Counted from the stretch's first letter, positions 10,772 to 21,071 are shown. The stretch is 64,000 nucleotides of DNA from Citricoccus sp. SGAir0253 (GCF_005877055.1 NZ_CP039424.1:2170001-2234000); one strand, 5' to 3'. Translations and numbers: made by a program. Notes: a model not told the origin generated them from the sequence alone.

Positions 10772-12256
10772 GTGAGTCAGCAGTCCGCCACCACCACCTA
10801 CGACGTCGTCCTGGTGGGGGGTGGCATCATGAGCGCCACGCTGGGGACCCTTCTCCGGCAGCTCCAGCCGGACTGGTCGATCGCCCTCTACGAGAACCTC
10901 AACCAGGCCGGGCTCGAGGCCTCGGACCCCTGGAACAACGCCGGCACCGGCCACGCCGCGCTGTGCGAGCTGAACTATTCCCCCATGGGCCCCGACGGCA
11001 CGGTGGACCCCACCAAGGCCCTGGCCATCAACGAGCAGTTCCAGGTCTCCCGGCAGTTCTGGTCCCACCTGGTCACGGAGGGCCGCCTGGGCGACCCCAA
11101 GACCTTCATCAACCCGCTGCCGCACATGAGCTTCGTGTGGGGCGACGCCCACGCGGACTACCTCAGGACCCGGCATGCCTCCCTCAGCGCCCAGCCGCTG
11201 TTCGAGACGATGGAGTACACCGAGGACTGGGACGTGATCCGCGACTGGGCCCCGTTGCTCGTCGAGGGCCGCACCGGCTCCGAGCGCCTGGCCGCCTCCC
11301 GCCAGGCCAACGGGACGGACGTGGACTTCGGCTCGCTGACCCGCCAGCTGACCACCAACCTGTCCAACTCCGGGGTGGACGTGTGCTTCGGCCACAAGGT
11401 GACCTCGCTGGAGCGCGGCACCGATGGCCGCTGGGAGGCCAAGGTCAAGAACAAGGCGGCCGGCGAGACCTTCACCGCGCGCGCCCGCTTCGTCTTCCTC
11501 GGCGCCGGCGGCGGCTCGCTGCACCTGCTGCAGTCCTCCGGCATCCCCGAGGCCAAGGGCTTCGGCGGCTTCCCCGTCTCCGGCAAGTTCCTCAAGTGCA
11601 CGGACGAGACGATCGTCAACCAGCACATGGCCAAGGTCTACGGCCAGGCCTCCGTGGGCGCCCCGCCGATGTCCGTGCCCCACCTGGACACGCGCTTCGT
11701 GGACGGCCGCCGCTCACTGCTGTTCGGCCCCTACGGCGGCTTCTCCTCCAACTTCCTCAAGTCCGGTTCCTACCTGGACCTGCCGCTGTCCGTGCGGACG
11801 CACAACCTGCTGCCCATGCTCAACGTGGCCAAGGACAACCTGGACCTGGTCAAGTACCTCGTCACCGAGGTCACCAAGAGCCAGGCCAAGAAGGTGGACA
11901 CCCTGCAGGAGTTCTACCCGCTGGCCGACGGCGGCGACTGGGAGCTCATCACCGCGGGCCAGCGCGTGCAGGTCATGAAGAAGGACCCGAAGAAGGGCGG
12001 CGTGCTGCAGTTCGGCACCGAGGTCGTGACCTCGGCCGACGGCACGATCGGCGGCCTGCTGGGCGCCTCCCCGGGCGCCTCCACCGCGGCCCCGATCATG
12101 ATCAACCTCCTGCAGACCTGCTTCCCGTCCCGGATGGACGCGTGGACGCCGCGGCTGCGGGAGATGATCCCGTCCCTGGGCCGCAAGCTCAACGAGGACC
12201 GCGCGCTCATGGAGGAGGTCGAGCGATCGACCAACGCCGCGCTCAAGCTCGCCTGA
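10772..12256 (+). CDS. mqo: Malate:quinone oxidoreductase
   Basis: FAD enzyme of the membrane surface that oxidises malate to oxaloacetate and passes electrons to menaquinone. 494 aa from a GTG with GGGAGAG upstream ([11 protein letters not shown]); an earlier in-frame ATG at 10736 lacks a ribosome site. The dinucleotide fold [16 protein letters not shown] begins at residue 9, and [20 protein letters not shown] and the C-terminal GASPGAST region are family hallmarks. Length is normal. The RND gene follows after 20 bases and may be co-transcribed. Confidence 0.96.
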   Translation: MSQQSATTTYDVVLVGGGIMSATLGTLLRQLQPDWSIALYENLNQAGLEASDPWNNAGTGHAALCELNYSPMGPDGTVDPTKALAINEQFQVSRQFWSHLVTEGRLGDPKTFINPLPHMSFVWGDAHADYLRTRHASLSAQPLFETMEYTEDWDVIRDWAPLLVEGRTGSERLAASRQANGTDVDFGSLTRQLTTNLSNSGVDVCFGHKVTSLERGTDGRWEAKVKNKAAGETFTARARFVFLGAGGGSLHLLQSSGIPEAKGFGGFPVSGKFLKCTDETIVNQHMAKVYGQASVGAPPMSVPHLDTRFVDGRRSLLFGPYGGFSSNFLKSGSYLDLPLSVRTHNLLPMLNVAKDNLDLVKYLVTEVTKSQAKKVDTLQEFYPLADGGDWELITAGQRVQVMKKDPKKGGVLQFGTEVVTSADGTIGGLLGASPGASTAAPIMINLLQTCFPSRMDAWTPRLREMIPSLGRKLNEDRALMEEVERSTNAALKLA

Positions 12257-12276
12257 CCGGCGGGGCCTGACCGACG

Positions 12277-15200
12277 ATGGGCGCCCTGGCTCGATTCTCC
12301 CTCGCGAACCGGGCGCTCATCGCCCTGGTCACCGTCCTGACCGCCGTCTTCGGCGTGCTCATGGCCGGCCAGCTCAAGCAGGAGCTCATCCCCTCCCTGG
12401 AGCTGCCGGTCGTCTCCGTCAGCTCGATCATGCCCGGGGCCTCCCCCGAGGTCGTGGACCAGCAGGTCGGTGAGCCCCTCGAGTCGGCCCTGCAGGCGGT
12501 GGAGGGCCTGGAGTCCTCCACCTCCACCTCGACCACGGGGCTGAACACGATCGCGCTGCGCTTCGAGTACGGCACGGACCTGAACCGGGCCCGCGCGCAG
12601 GTGGACCGGGCCGTGGCCAACGTCTCCGAGCAGCTGCCGGACTCCACGGAGACCACGTCCTTCGCCGGCTCCATCTCCGACTTCCCCGTGGTCTTCATGG
12701 CCGTGGGCTCGGAGGACCCGGACGCCCGGCTCAACGAGCTGCGCTCCGAGGTCGAGCGGCTCGTGACCCCCCGGCTGCAGAAGGTGGACGGTGTCCGCAC
12801 GGCCGCGGTGACCGGCGGCACGGACCAGCACATCGCGGTCCTGCCGGACGAGCAGGAGCTGGCCGCCGCCGGGCTCGGCACCGGGGACATCGTCACGGCC
12901 CTCGAGGAGAACGTGGGCCTGTTCCCGATCGGCCAGGTCACCGAGGGCACCGTGACCCTGCCCGTCCAGGCCGGAGCCCCGGTCGACTCCCTCGACGACG
13001 TCCGCGACGTGCCGCTCGTGGCGGCCGGCGACGGCGGCGGGTCGGGCTCCGCCGCCGGCACCCCGGCAGGGGCCGGCGCGGTCCCGGGCGCTCCCGCGGG
13101 TCTCGGCACGGATCCCGGCGCCGCGACCGGAGCGGACGCCGGTGCGGCCGGAGGGGCCCCCACCGGGAGCCCGCAGGCGCCCCCGGCGCCGGAGGCCTCG
13201 GCCGAGCCGGTCCGCCTGGGCGACGTGGCCGACGTCGCGATCCGGGACGACGACCCCACCTCGGTGACCCGGACCAACGGGGTGGACACCCTCGGGTTGT
13301 CCGTGACCAAGACCCCGGACGCGGACACCGTGACGCTCTCGCACGCGATCAACGACCTCATCCCGGAGCTGGAGACGCTGCTGGGCGGGCAGGCGACCAT
13401 CACGGTGGTGTTCGACCAGGCGCCGTTCATCGAGCAGTCGATCGACACGCTCGCCGTGGAGGGCCTGCTGGGCCTGGCCTTCGCGGTGCTGGTGATCCTC
13501 GTCTTCCTCGCCTCGCTGCGCTCCACGCTCGTCACGGCCATCTCCATCCCGCTGTCCCTGCTCGTGACCTTCATCGGGATGCGCGTCTCCGACTACTCCC
13601 TGAACGTCCTGACCCTCGGCGCGCTGACGATCTCGATCGGCCGCGTGGTGGACGACTCGATCGTGGTGGTGGAGAACATCAAGCGCCACCTGGCCGGCGG
13701 CGAGGACAAGCGCACCGCGATCCTCAGCGGCACCGGCGAGGTCGCCACGGCCATCACCGCCTCCACCCTGACCACCGTGGCCGTGTTCGCCCCCATCGCC
13801 CTCGTGGGCGGCGTGGCCGGCGAGCTGTTCCGGCCGTTCGCCATCACCATGACGATCGCCCTGCTGGCCTCGCTGCTCGTGGCCCTGACGATCGTCCCGG
13901 TGCTGTCCTGGTGGTTCCTGGGCCGCCGCCCGCGGACGGCCTCCGGGCGGCACGTCCCCGGTGCGGAGGCGGGCCCGACGGCGGCGCGGGCCACGACCGC
14001 CCCGGTCCCGGACGCCCCGGGTGCCCCGGCCGGGAACGCCCCCGCCGCGGCGGTGCCCGCCGTCGTCGCGCGCGGGCCCCTGCAGCGGGCCTACCTGCCG
14101 GCCCTGCGCGGCACCCAGCGCCACCCCGTGCTCACCCTCCTGGCGGCGCTCCTGGTGCTCGGCGGCACGGTGGCCATGGTGCCCCTGCTGCCGACCAACC
14201 TGCTCGGCAACACCGGCCAGAACACGTTCACCGTCACGGCCACGCAGGCTCCGGGCACCTCGCTCGAGGCGACGGCGCAGGCCGCCACGCGGGTCGAGGA
14301 GGTCCTCGTGGGACTCGAGGGTGTGCAGGACGTGCAGTGGACGGCCGGCTCGGCCGGCTTCATCCCGGGACTCACCGGCACCTCGGACGAGGCGACCTTC
14401 ACCGTGCTGACGGACCCCGAGGCGGACCAGGAACGCCTCCACGACGAGGCCCGCTCCCGGCTGGACGGCCTCGAGGGCGCGGGCGAGCTCAGCGTCAGCA
14501 CCGCCCGCGGCTTCGGCACCTCCTCGGACGTGGAGGTGACCGTCGGGGCCCCCAGCCCGGAGCTGCTGGCCCAGGCGACCGAGCGGGTCGCGGCGGCGCT
14601 GGAGGACGTGGACGGGGCACAGGAGGTCTCCTCCAACCTGTCCGCGGCGCGGCCGACCTTCCAGGTGGACGTGGACCGGCTGGCCGCCGCCGAGGCGGGC
14701 CTGACGGAGGAGGAGGTCGCCGGCCAGGCCGCGGCCGCCCTGAACCCCGTCCCCTCCGGCACGGTCCGGCTGGGCTACACCGACTACCCCGTGCGGATCG
14801 GCGACCCCGAGGAGATCACCACGCTCGAGCAGTTGCGCGACGTGCAGGTCAGGACCGCCGACGGCCCCGTCGCGCTGTCCGGGCTCGCGGAGGTGTCCCG
14901 CCAGGAGGTGCTGTCCTCGGTGACCTCCTCCGACGGCGACCGGATCGCCGTTGTCTCCGTCACCCCGGCCGGGGACGACCTCGGGGCCGTCGCGGCCGAC
15001 GTCGGGACGGTCCTGGAGGACCTGGACCTGCCCGAGGGGACCACGGCGGAGGTGGGCGGCGCGGCGACCCAGCAGGCCGACACGTTCCGCGACCTGTACC
15101 TGGCGCTCATCGCGGCCGTGGCGATCGTCTACGTGATCATGGTCGCGACCTTCAAGTCCCTCGTGCAGCCGCTCATCCTGCTGGTGTCCATCCCGTTCGC

Positions 15201-15603
15201 CGCGACCGGGGCCATCGCGCTGATCCTGCTGACCCGCACGGCGCTGGGGCTGCCCTCGCTCATCGGCATGCTCATGCTGGTGGGCATCGTGGTGACCAAC
15301 GCGATCGTCCTGATCGACCTCATCAACCAGTACCGGCGCCGGCCCGGGCACACCCTGGCCTCCGCGCTGGAGCAGGGCGCCCTGAACCGGCTGCGGCCGA
15401 TCGTGATGACCGCGCTGGCCACCATCCTGGCCCTGACGCCGATGGCGCTGGGGATCACCGGGCAGGGCGGGTTCATCTCGCAGCCCCTGGCGGTCGTCGT
15501 CATCGGCGGCCTGGTGTCCTCCACGCTGCTGACGCTGCTGCTGGTGCCCGTGCTCTACCGGCTCGTGGAGGGGTTCATCGAGCGCCGCCGGGCGCGGTGG
15601 TGA
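12277..15603 (+). CDS. RND-superfamily efflux/export permease (AcrB/SwrC-like)
   Basis: Proton-driven exporter of 1108 aa. The architecture is TM1 (ANRALIALVTVLTAVFGVL), a large extracellular porter domain, TM2-6, a cytosolic linker, TM7, a second porter domain and TM8-12. The TM4 acidic pair is present in GRVVDDSIVVVENIKRHL. In TM10 the segment GIVVTNAIVLIDLINQY has Thr where AcrB has its key Lys. Two Ala/Gly/Pro-rich inserts occur, at about residues 250-310 (extracellular) and 550-600 (cytosolic). No adaptor or outer-membrane partner is adjacent, as expected for a Gram-positive. Substrate unknown. Confidence 0.92.
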   Translation: MGALARFSLANRALIALVTVLTAVFGVLMAGQLKQELIPSLELPVVSVSSIMPGASPEVVDQQVGEPLESALQAVEGLESSTSTSTTGLNTIALRFEYGTDLNRARAQVDRAVANVSEQLPDSTETTSFAGSISDFPVVFMAVGSEDPDARLNELRSEVERLVTPRLQKVDGVRTAAVTGGTDQHIAVLPDEQELAAAGLGTGDIVTALEENVGLFPIGQVTEGTVTLPVQAGAPVDSLDDVRDVPLVAAGDGGGSGSAAGTPAGAGAVPGAPAGLGTDPGAATGADAGAAGGAPTGSPQAPPAPEASAEPVRLGDVADVAIRDDDPTSVTRTNGVDTLGLSVTKTPDADTVTLSHAINDLIPELETLLGGQATITVVFDQAPFIEQSIDTLAVEGLLGLAFAVLVILVFLASLRSTLVTAISIPLSLLVTFIGMRVSDYSLNVLTLGALTISIGRVVDDSIVVVENIKRHLAGGEDKRTAILSGTGEVATAITASTLTTVAVFAPIALVGGVAGELFRPFAITMTIALLASLLVALTIVPVLSWWFLGRRPRTASGRHVPGAEAGPTAARATTAPVPDAPGAPAGNAPAAAVPAVVARGPLQRAYLPALRGTQRHPVLTLLAALLVLGGTVAMVPLLPTNLLGNTGQNTFTVTATQAPGTSLEATAQAATRVEEVLVGLEGVQDVQWTAGSAGFIPGLTGTSDEATFTVLTDPEADQERLHDEARSRLDGLEGAGELSVSTARGFGTSSDVEVTVGAPSPELLAQATERVAAALEDVDGAQEVSSNLSAARPTFQVDVDRLAAAEAGLTEEEVAGQAAAALNPVPSGTVRLGYTDYPVRIGDPEEITTLEQLRDVQVRTADGPVALSGLAEVSRQEVLSSVTSSDGDRIAVVSVTPAGDDLGAVAADVGTVLEDLDLPEGTTAEVGGAATQQADTFRDLYLALIAAVAIVYVIMVATFKSLVQPLILLVSIPFAATGAIALILLTRTALGLPSLIGMLMLVGIVVTNAIVLIDLINQYRRRPGHTLASALEQGALNRLRPIVMTALATILALTPMALGITGQGGFISQPLAVVVIGGLVSSTLLTLLLVPVLYRLVEGFIERRRARW

Positions 15604-15612
15604 GCGGCGACC

Positions 15613-16470
15613 TCAGTCGAGCAGGACGGCGTCCACGCTGATGCGGTCCAGGTACAGGCCGCCGCGGACGGTGGACAGGAACGCCGTGTCCGAGGAGTCG
15701 GCGCCGGTGGAGATGCGCAGCAGCGTCGTGGTGTCGGCCAGGCGGGTCGCGTCCACGAGGTGCCACGCGTCGCCGACCCAGGCCTCCGCCACCGCGTGGA
15801 AGTCCATGGGGTCTAGGCCGGGCGCGTAGGCGGCGACGACCCGGGCCGGGACGTTGCGCGCCCGCAGCAGCGCGACGACGAGGTGCGCGAAGTCCCGGCA
15901 CACGCCCTGGCGGGCCAGGAACGTGTCCACGGCGCCGTCGGTGCCCCGCGAGAAGCCGGGTACGTAGTGCACGTGGTCGTGCACCCACTCGTCCACCGCG
16001 GCCAGCAGGTCCAGGCCGTCCAGCGTGCCGAAGCTCGCGGCGGCCGTGCGGAAGAGCTTGTCCGACTCGGCGTAGCGGGACGGACGGACGTAGCGGATCA
16101 GGTCGGCCGGCTCGCCCACGGGCCGCGACTCGGCGCCCTGCACGGTGCAGGCGTACTCGATCCGCAGCGACCCGGGCGCGGGCGGCTCGGTGGAGAAGCC
16201 GGCCGCCAGGTCCGTGGGCGCCTCCGCGTCGTCCTCCCAGCCGACGGCCCCGGACGGATCGCCGAAGCCCGCCGGCACGTCGACGACGTGGAACCGCCCG
16301 CCGTGGTGGTCACGGACCTCCTGCACCGGCAGCCGGCCGGTGGAGGTCCTCACGGCGAGGCGCTCGGACACCCGGCTCACCCCCTCGGCGTCCGCCGCCG
16401 CGACCGCCAGGACCATGCGGGTCCCCTCGGACGGGCGGACGGTCAGGGAGGAACGGGCTTGGCGACGCAT
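15613..16470 (-). CDS. Transglutaminase-like domain protein
   Basis: Cytoplasmic protein of 285 aa with an N-terminal bacterial transglutaminase-like beta domain and a C-terminal papain-like core. The catalytic triad is visible: Cys in RQGVCRDFAHLVVALLR, His in DFHAVAEAWVG, Asp in WHLVDATRL. These proteins are usually proteases or amidases rather than cross-linkers; the substrate is unknown. A TAGCGT -10 box 7 bases before the ATG at 16470 fixes the start. It converges on the RND gene with only 9 bases between stop codons and no visible terminator. Confidence 0.9.
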   Translation of the reverse strand: MRRQARSSLTVRPSEGTRMVLAVAAADAEGVSRVSERLAVRTSTGRLPVQEVRDHHGGRFHVVDVPAGFGDPSGAVGWEDDAEAPTDLAAGFSTEPPAPGSLRIEYACTVQGAESRPVGEPADLIRYVRPSRYAESDKLFRTAAASFGTLDGLDLLAAVDEWVHDHVHYVPGFSRGTDGAVDTFLARQGVCRDFAHLVVALLRARNVPARVVAAYAPGLDPMDFHAVAEAWVGDAWHLVDATRLADTTTLLRISTGADSSDTAFLSTVRGGLYLDRISVDAVLLD

Positions 16471-16477
16471 GGACTCC

Positions 16478-16483
16478 ACGCTA
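16478..16483 (-). promoter_or_regulatory. -10 box of the transglutaminase-like gene, leaderless
   Basis: TAGCGT, then 7 bases, then the ATG at 16470. The same hexamer and spacing occur before sbcD. Confidence 0.6.
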
Positions 16484-16558
16484 CCGCCGTCCGGGACCAC
16501 CCCGGTCCGGCCCCGCCGTCCGCCCCACGGCGGGTCCGGAACCACCCCGCCGTCCGCC

Positions 16559-19500
16559 TCACGGCTGGTCCGGCACCACCACCCGCAGGTGGGAGCCCTG
16601 GCGCGTCTTGACGACCTGCAGGCGGTAGCCGATGTCCTGGCGCATCCGCTCGACGTGGCTCACCACCCCGATGGCCCGGCCGTCCGCCTGCAGCCCGTCG
16701 AGGACCTCCATGACGTCGGCCAGCGAGGACGAGTCCAGCGAGCCGAAGCCCTCGTCCACGAAGAGCGTGTCCATGTCCACGCCGCCCGCCTCGGCCTGCA
16801 CGGTGTCCGCGAGGCCCAGGGCCAGGGCGAGGGAGGCCATGAAGGTCTCGCCGCCGGACAGCGTGCCGGCCGGCCGCTCGTCCTCGGTGTACCGGTCGAA
16901 CACCGTGATGTCGAGCCCGCGGACCCCACGGCCCCGCGCGGCGTCGTCGTGGCGCAGCTCGTACCGGCCCTGCGTCATGCCCAGCAGCCGCTCGGTCGCC
17001 GAGGCCACCACCTCCTCGAGGCGGCCGGCCAGCACGTAGCTGCCCAGGGTCATCTTCAGGGCGTTCTCCCCCTGGCCCCGCACGAGCCGCAGCAGGCCCT
17101 CGGCCTCCTCGAGCTCGGCGACCTGGCCGGCCGAGCGCCCCGCCACGTCCCGCAGCACGTCCGCCTGGCGCCGGACCTGCCGGTGCAGGCTCTCCAGTCC
17201 CCCGGCCCGCGCGGCGGCCTCGTCCCGCACCCGGGCCGCCTCCGCCACGGCCGCGGCGGCCTCCCGCAGCTCCTCGTCCGCCGGGCAGGGGACCTCCCCG
17301 GCCACCAGGTCCCGGCCCCGGACGACGGCCTCGCCGGAGGCGAGGGCGGCCAGGGCGGCCTCCTCCCCGTCCCAGTCCCGCACGCGCCCGGCCAGGGATC
17401 GCTCGTCCTCCTCGTCCAGCAGCGCCGCGCGGGCCTCCTCGACGCTGCCGAAGCCGCTGGCGGACACGTGCTCGGCGAGGGCCTCCTCGGCCTGGCGGCA
17501 CACCGACTGCGCCGTCAGCACGCCGTGCGCCGCCTCGAGCACCGCGTCCACGAGCCCCCGCGCCGTCTCCAGCCCGTCGCGCCGGTCCGCGAGGGAGCCC
17601 CGGCCGTCCAGCGCCTGCTCCACCGCCCGCTCCAGCCGCGTGGCCTCCTCCTCGGTCGCGGCGAGCCGGGTGCGCGCGACCGCGGCCTCCTCGCGGGCCG
17701 CCTCCGCGGACCGCGCCTGGTCCTGCTGCTCGCGCTCGTTCGCGGCGAGCGCCGCCCGTGCCCCGGCCAGGTCCTCCACGGCGCGCTCGGCCGCCCGGAG
17801 GACCTCCCGGGCGGACTCCAGCGCGGCCTCGGCCTCCCCGGGTGCCAGGCCGCCGGCCTCCAGCCGGTGCGCCTCCGCGGCCGCCCGGGCGCTGTCCACC
17901 CGCTCCTGGGCCTCCCGACGGCGGCCGGACAGCTCGTCCATCCTGCCCCGGGCGGACTCCTGGGCCTCGGCGGAGATCTCGGCACCGCCCGGGGCCGCCG
18001 GCGCAGGGTGCTCCGCGGAGCCGCACACCTGGCACGGCTCGCCGGGACGCAGCTCGGCGGCCAGCAGGGAGGCCGCCCCGGCCAGCCGGCGCTCGACGAC
18101 CGCGTGCCACGCGTCCACGGCGGACTGCGCCTCGTCCGTGGTGGTGCGCAGGGCGTCCTCGGCCTCGGTCAGCCGCCGGCGGTGGTCCTCGTGTTCCCGC
18201 GCGGCCCGGAACCGCTGGGCGGCCGCCTCGACGGCCTCCCCGGCGCCCTGGGCTGCCGCGGCGGGACCGCCCAGCTCCTCCACGCGCCGCTGCAGCGCCG
18301 CCTGCGCCTCCTCCAGGCCGGCGCGGCGCCGGGCCGCCTCCTCGCCCCGCTCGGTGAGCGCCGCGATGGACTCCCGGAGGCGCCGCGTCTCGTCCCGGGC
18401 CTGCCGCAGCCGCTCGGCGTCCCGCTCACGGTCCGCGAGCCGGTCCAGCTCACGGTCGACCCGCTGGCGGAGCCCGTCGAAGAGGTCGACGACCGCCAGG
18501 GGGTCCGCGACCGTCGCGGTGGCCCTCGCGGAGCCGGCCTCCGGTCCGGCCGCGGACGACGGTCCGGCGGCACCCCACGCGCGGCACTGCTCATCGGCCG
18601 CGGCGGCCGCCCGCGCGGCGTCCAGTGCGGCCAGGCCGGACCGCAGGGCCGCCGCGGCCTCCTCGGCGTCCCGGGCCCGGCGGTCCACGGGCAGCGCCGC
18701 CCGGTGCAGCTCCACGGCCCGGCGGTCCGCGGCGGTCCGGTCGGCGAGCGCGGCGTGGCGCGCGGAGCGCTCCTGCCACTCCACCGCGGCCCGGATGTCC
18801 TGCTGGCGGCGCGTGAGGTCCTGGAGCCGGTCCTGTGCCGCGGCGAGCTCCTCGGCCGCGCGTGCCCGGGCCGCGGCCGCGGCCTCCACGGCCCCGCCGA
18901 TGACGGCGCTGCCCTGGTCGGCGAGGTCCTCGTCGGTCCACGCGGTGGGCTCGTCCAGGGCCTCCTCGGCCTCCTCCCACCACCGCTCGCCCAGCCCGTC
19001 GGCCAGGCACGAGAGCAGGTCGGCCCGCGAGGCCGCGACCTGGTCGCGGTCCCGGCTCACGGCCGCCTCGAGCGCGCGGTGCCGGGCGGCCAGGAAGTCC
19101 TCGACGCCGTCGTACCGGCCGGTGCCGAAGAGCTTGCGCAGCAGGGTCTCCTTCTCCGCGGAACGGGCCCGCAGGAACGTGGCGAACTCCCCCTGCGGCA
19201 GCAGCACCACCCGCATGAACTGGTCGGCGTCCAGGAACAGCACGTCCCGCAGCAGCTGGCCGATCTCGTCCGCACGGACGGAGAGCTCGTGCCAGTGCCC
19301 GTCCCGCTGCTCGCGCAGCACGGCCCCGGCCTTCTCCTCGGTCAGTCCCGTGCCGTCCTTCGACCGCCGGCGGGCCGGCCTCCGGTACCGCGGCCAGCGC
19401 TGCACCTCGAAGCGGCGGCCGCCCACCGTGAAGTCCAGCAGCACCTCCGGCCGGGTGCCCAGCGGCGACTGCGTGCTCGCGAGCGCCTCGGGCGTGCGGT

Positions 19501-19675
19501 CCCCCGGCACGGACCCGTAGAGGGCGAAGCAGACCCCGGCCAGCACGGTGGACTTCCCGGCACCGGTGGGCCCGTCCAGCAGGAACAGCCCCGCCTCGTT
19601 GAGCACGGTGAAGTCGACCGTCTCGCGGCCGGCGAAGGGGCCGAACCCCTGCAGCTCCAGTCGGTGCAGCCTCAC
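16559..19675 (-). CDS. sbcC: Exonuclease SbcC, SMC-like ATPase subunit
   Basis: ATPase of the SbcCD (Mre11-Rad50-type) nuclease that opens hairpins and trims blocked DNA ends. 1038 aa from a GTG. Walker A is GPTGAGKST near residue 40. Two long Ala/Glu/Arg-rich coiled coils flank a zinc hook, CQVC, near the middle. The ABC signature LSGGETFMASLALALGL and Walker B LFVDEGFGSLD lie at the C-terminus. The GTG overlaps the sbcD stop by 4 bases (GTGA), so the subunits are translationally coupled. Length is normal for the family. Confidence 0.96.
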   Translation of the reverse strand: MRLHRLELQGFGPFAGRETVDFTVLNEAGLFLLDGPTGAGKSTVLAGVCFALYGSVPGDRTPEALASTQSPLGTRPEVLLDFTVGGRRFEVQRWPRYRRPARRRSKDGTGLTEEKAGAVLREQRDGHWHELSVRADEIGQLLRDVLFLDADQFMRVVLLPQGEFATFLRARSAEKETLLRKLFGTGRYDGVEDFLAARHRALEAAVSRDRDQVAASRADLLSCLADGLGERWWEEAEEALDEPTAWTDEDLADQGSAVIGGAVEAAAAARARAAEELAAAQDRLQDLTRRQQDIRAAVEWQERSARHAALADRTAADRRAVELHRAALPVDRRARDAEEAAAALRSGLAALDAARAAAAADEQCRAWGAAGPSSAAGPEAGSARATATVADPLAVVDLFDGLRQRVDRELDRLADRERDAERLRQARDETRRLRESIAALTERGEEAARRRAGLEEAQAALQRRVEELGGPAAAAQGAGEAVEAAAQRFRAAREHEDHRRRLTEAEDALRTTTDEAQSAVDAWHAVVERRLAGAASLLAAELRPGEPCQVCGSAEHPAPAAPGGAEISAEAQESARGRMDELSGRRREAQERVDSARAAAEAHRLEAGGLAPGEAEAALESAREVLRAAERAVEDLAGARAALAANEREQQDQARSAEAAREEAAVARTRLAATEEEATRLERAVEQALDGRGSLADRRDGLETARGLVDAVLEAAHGVLTAQSVCRQAEEALAEHVSASGFGSVEEARAALLDEEDERSLAGRVRDWDGEEAALAALASGEAVVRGRDLVAGEVPCPADEELREAAAAVAEAARVRDEAAARAGGLESLHRQVRRQADVLRDVAGRSAGQVAELEEAEGLLRLVRGQGENALKMTLGSYVLAGRLEEVVASATERLLGMTQGRYELRHDDAARGRGVRGLDITVFDRYTEDERPAGTLSGGETFMASLALALGLADTVQAEAGGVDMDTLFVDEGFGSLDSSSLADVMEVLDGLQADGRAIGVVSHVERMRQDIGYRLQVVKTRQGSHLRVVVPDQP

Positions 19676-21012
19676 GCCTCGCCCCCCGTCCGGGTGCCGG
19701 CGAGGGCCTCGCGCAGCAGGCCGGTCTCGGACTCGCTCGCCGGGCGCTGCCGGACGTGGTCCACGAACCCGGTGCAGACCTCGAGCTCGGAGCGCGCGGC
19801 CGCGATCCGCGCCGCGTAGGTGGACGGCGCCCGCGTGGAGCCGCCCTCGGGCTCGAGGATGAAGTTCAGCAGCCCCTCGAAGCGCTCCTTGAGCCGGCGG
19901 TAGGCCTGAGGGGGCCTGACCGGGTCCGTGACCGTGACCTGGCACCACCGGTCCTCGGCCCACGCGTGCGCCGGGTCCTGGAGCAGGTCGTCGATCCGTC
20001 CCCGCAGCACGGCCAGCTGGCGCCCCGCGGTCCAGTCGACCGTCTCCACGCCGGTGACGGCGCCCCCCGCCGTGGACACGAGCAGCCCGCCCTTCACGTG
20101 GCCGGCCTCCGAGAAGGAGTAGGGCAGCGGCGAGCCGGAGTAGCGCACGGTGGGCGTCATCGCCTGGCGGCCGTGCAGGTGGCCCAGCGCCGTGTAGTCC
20201 ACGCCCTCGAACACGGAGACCGGCACCTGCCCGAGCGTGCCGACGAGGGCACCCTCGGCCGGGACACCGTCCGCGCCGTCGCCCGCGCCGTCGTCCCCGC
20301 CGGTCGCGCGGCCCGCACCGTCGGCTGCCGTGGCCTCGGCGCCGTCCCCGTCGGCGCCCGTCTCCGCCGCTCCGTCGCCGGAGACGGCCGGCGCCCCGGC
20401 GCCGATGTCCCGCTCGCTGTCCGAGCCCGCCCCGCCGGCCGCGAAGAGGTGGGCCATCACGACCAGGGCGGTCCCGCCGTCGCCGGTCCCGGCGGCCTCC
20501 GCGCGCGGCCCGAAGCGCGCCTGCGCGTCCTCGCGGATCCGCCGGACGGCCTCCGCCGTCACGGCCGTGTGGTTGGCCGGGACGCCCCACGACTGCCCCG
20601 CCTGCCGGGGCTCGAGGTACGGCACGCCGTAGACGGCGACCCGGCCGCCGTCCGGATCCTCCAGGACCACCGGCTCGGTGATGCCGTCCAGCCGGGTGCG
20701 CAGGTGGACGCCCGCGGCGTCCATGAGGTGCCCGCCGAAGCCCAGGCGGATCGCCGAGTCGTGATTGCCGCTCGTGAGCACCACGCGGGCGCCGGCACGG
20801 CTCAGCTCCGCGAGGGTGTGGTCCAGCAGTTCCACGGCGTCGGCGGACGGCAGGGCGCGGTCGTAGACGTCCCCGGCCACGAGGACCAGGTCCACCCCGC
20901 GGTCCCGGACGGTCTCCGCGAGCTGCGCGAGCACCTCGCGCTGCGCCTCGAGCATGCCGGTGCCGTGGAAGGACCGGCCCAGGTGCCAGTCGGAGGTGTG
21001 CAGGATCAGCAT
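19672..21012 (-). CDS. sbcD: Exonuclease SbcD, nuclease subunit
   Basis: Manganese-dependent nuclease partner of SbcC, 446 aa. The phosphoesterase motifs appear in order: DWHLGRSFHG, AGDVYDRALPS, TSGNHDS, VMAHLF and ALGHLHGRQ. An insert of about 70 Gly/Ala/Asp-rich residues lies just after VMAHLFAAGG and is unusual for SbcD; it is probably a flexible loop. The ATG at 21012 is supported by a TAGCGT -10 box 7 bases upstream. Divergent from the ADP-ribosylglycohydrolase gene, with overlapping regulatory space. Confidence 0.95.
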   Translation of the reverse strand: MLILHTSDWHLGRSFHGTGMLEAQREVLAQLAETVRDRGVDLVLVAGDVYDRALPSADAVELLDHTLAELSRAGARVVLTSGNHDSAIRLGFGGHLMDAAGVHLRTRLDGITEPVVLEDPDGGRVAVYGVPYLEPRQAGQSWGVPANHTAVTAEAVRRIREDAQARFGPRAEAAGTGDGGTALVVMAHLFAAGGAGSDSERDIGAGAPAVSGDGAAETGADGDGAEATAADGAGRATGGDDGAGDGADGVPAEGALVGTLGQVPVSVFEGVDYTALGHLHGRQAMTPTVRYSGSPLPYSFSEAGHVKGGLLVSTAGGAVTGVETVDWTAGRQLAVLRGRIDDLLQDPAHAWAEDRWCQVTVTDPVRPPQAYRRLKERFEGLLNFILEPEGGSTRAPSTYAARIAAARSELEVCTGFVDHVRQRPASESETGLLREALAGTRTGGEA

Positions 21013-21019
21013 GCGTCCC

Positions 21020-21025
21020 ACGCTA
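21020..21025 (-). promoter_or_regulatory. sbcDC -10 box, leaderless
   Basis: TAGCGT on the minus strand, then 7 bases, then the sbcD ATG. Confidence 0.6.
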
Positions 21026-21039
21026 TCCGCCTCCGGGGA

Positions 21040-21050
21040 CGACATTGTCG
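21040..21050. promoter_or_regulatory. Palindrome between the divergent sbcD and glycohydrolase promoters
   Basis: CGACA-T-TGTCG is a perfect 11-bp palindrome lying 14 bases upstream of the sbcD -10 box and 21 bases upstream of the other. It could bind a regulator of both genes. It is short, so chance is possible. Confidence 0.35.
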
Positions 21051-21071
21051 GATCTCCACGGCCGGTGTCCC

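Noticed and set aside
11914-15351. 1145-codon open frame on the minus strand opposite the RND gene
   Set aside because: Translation is dominated by Arg, Gly, His, Asp and Gln without motifs; it shadows a clear RND transporter.
16145-19819. 1224-codon open frame on the plus strand opposite sbcC
   Set aside because: Low-complexity antisense of the SbcC coiled coil.
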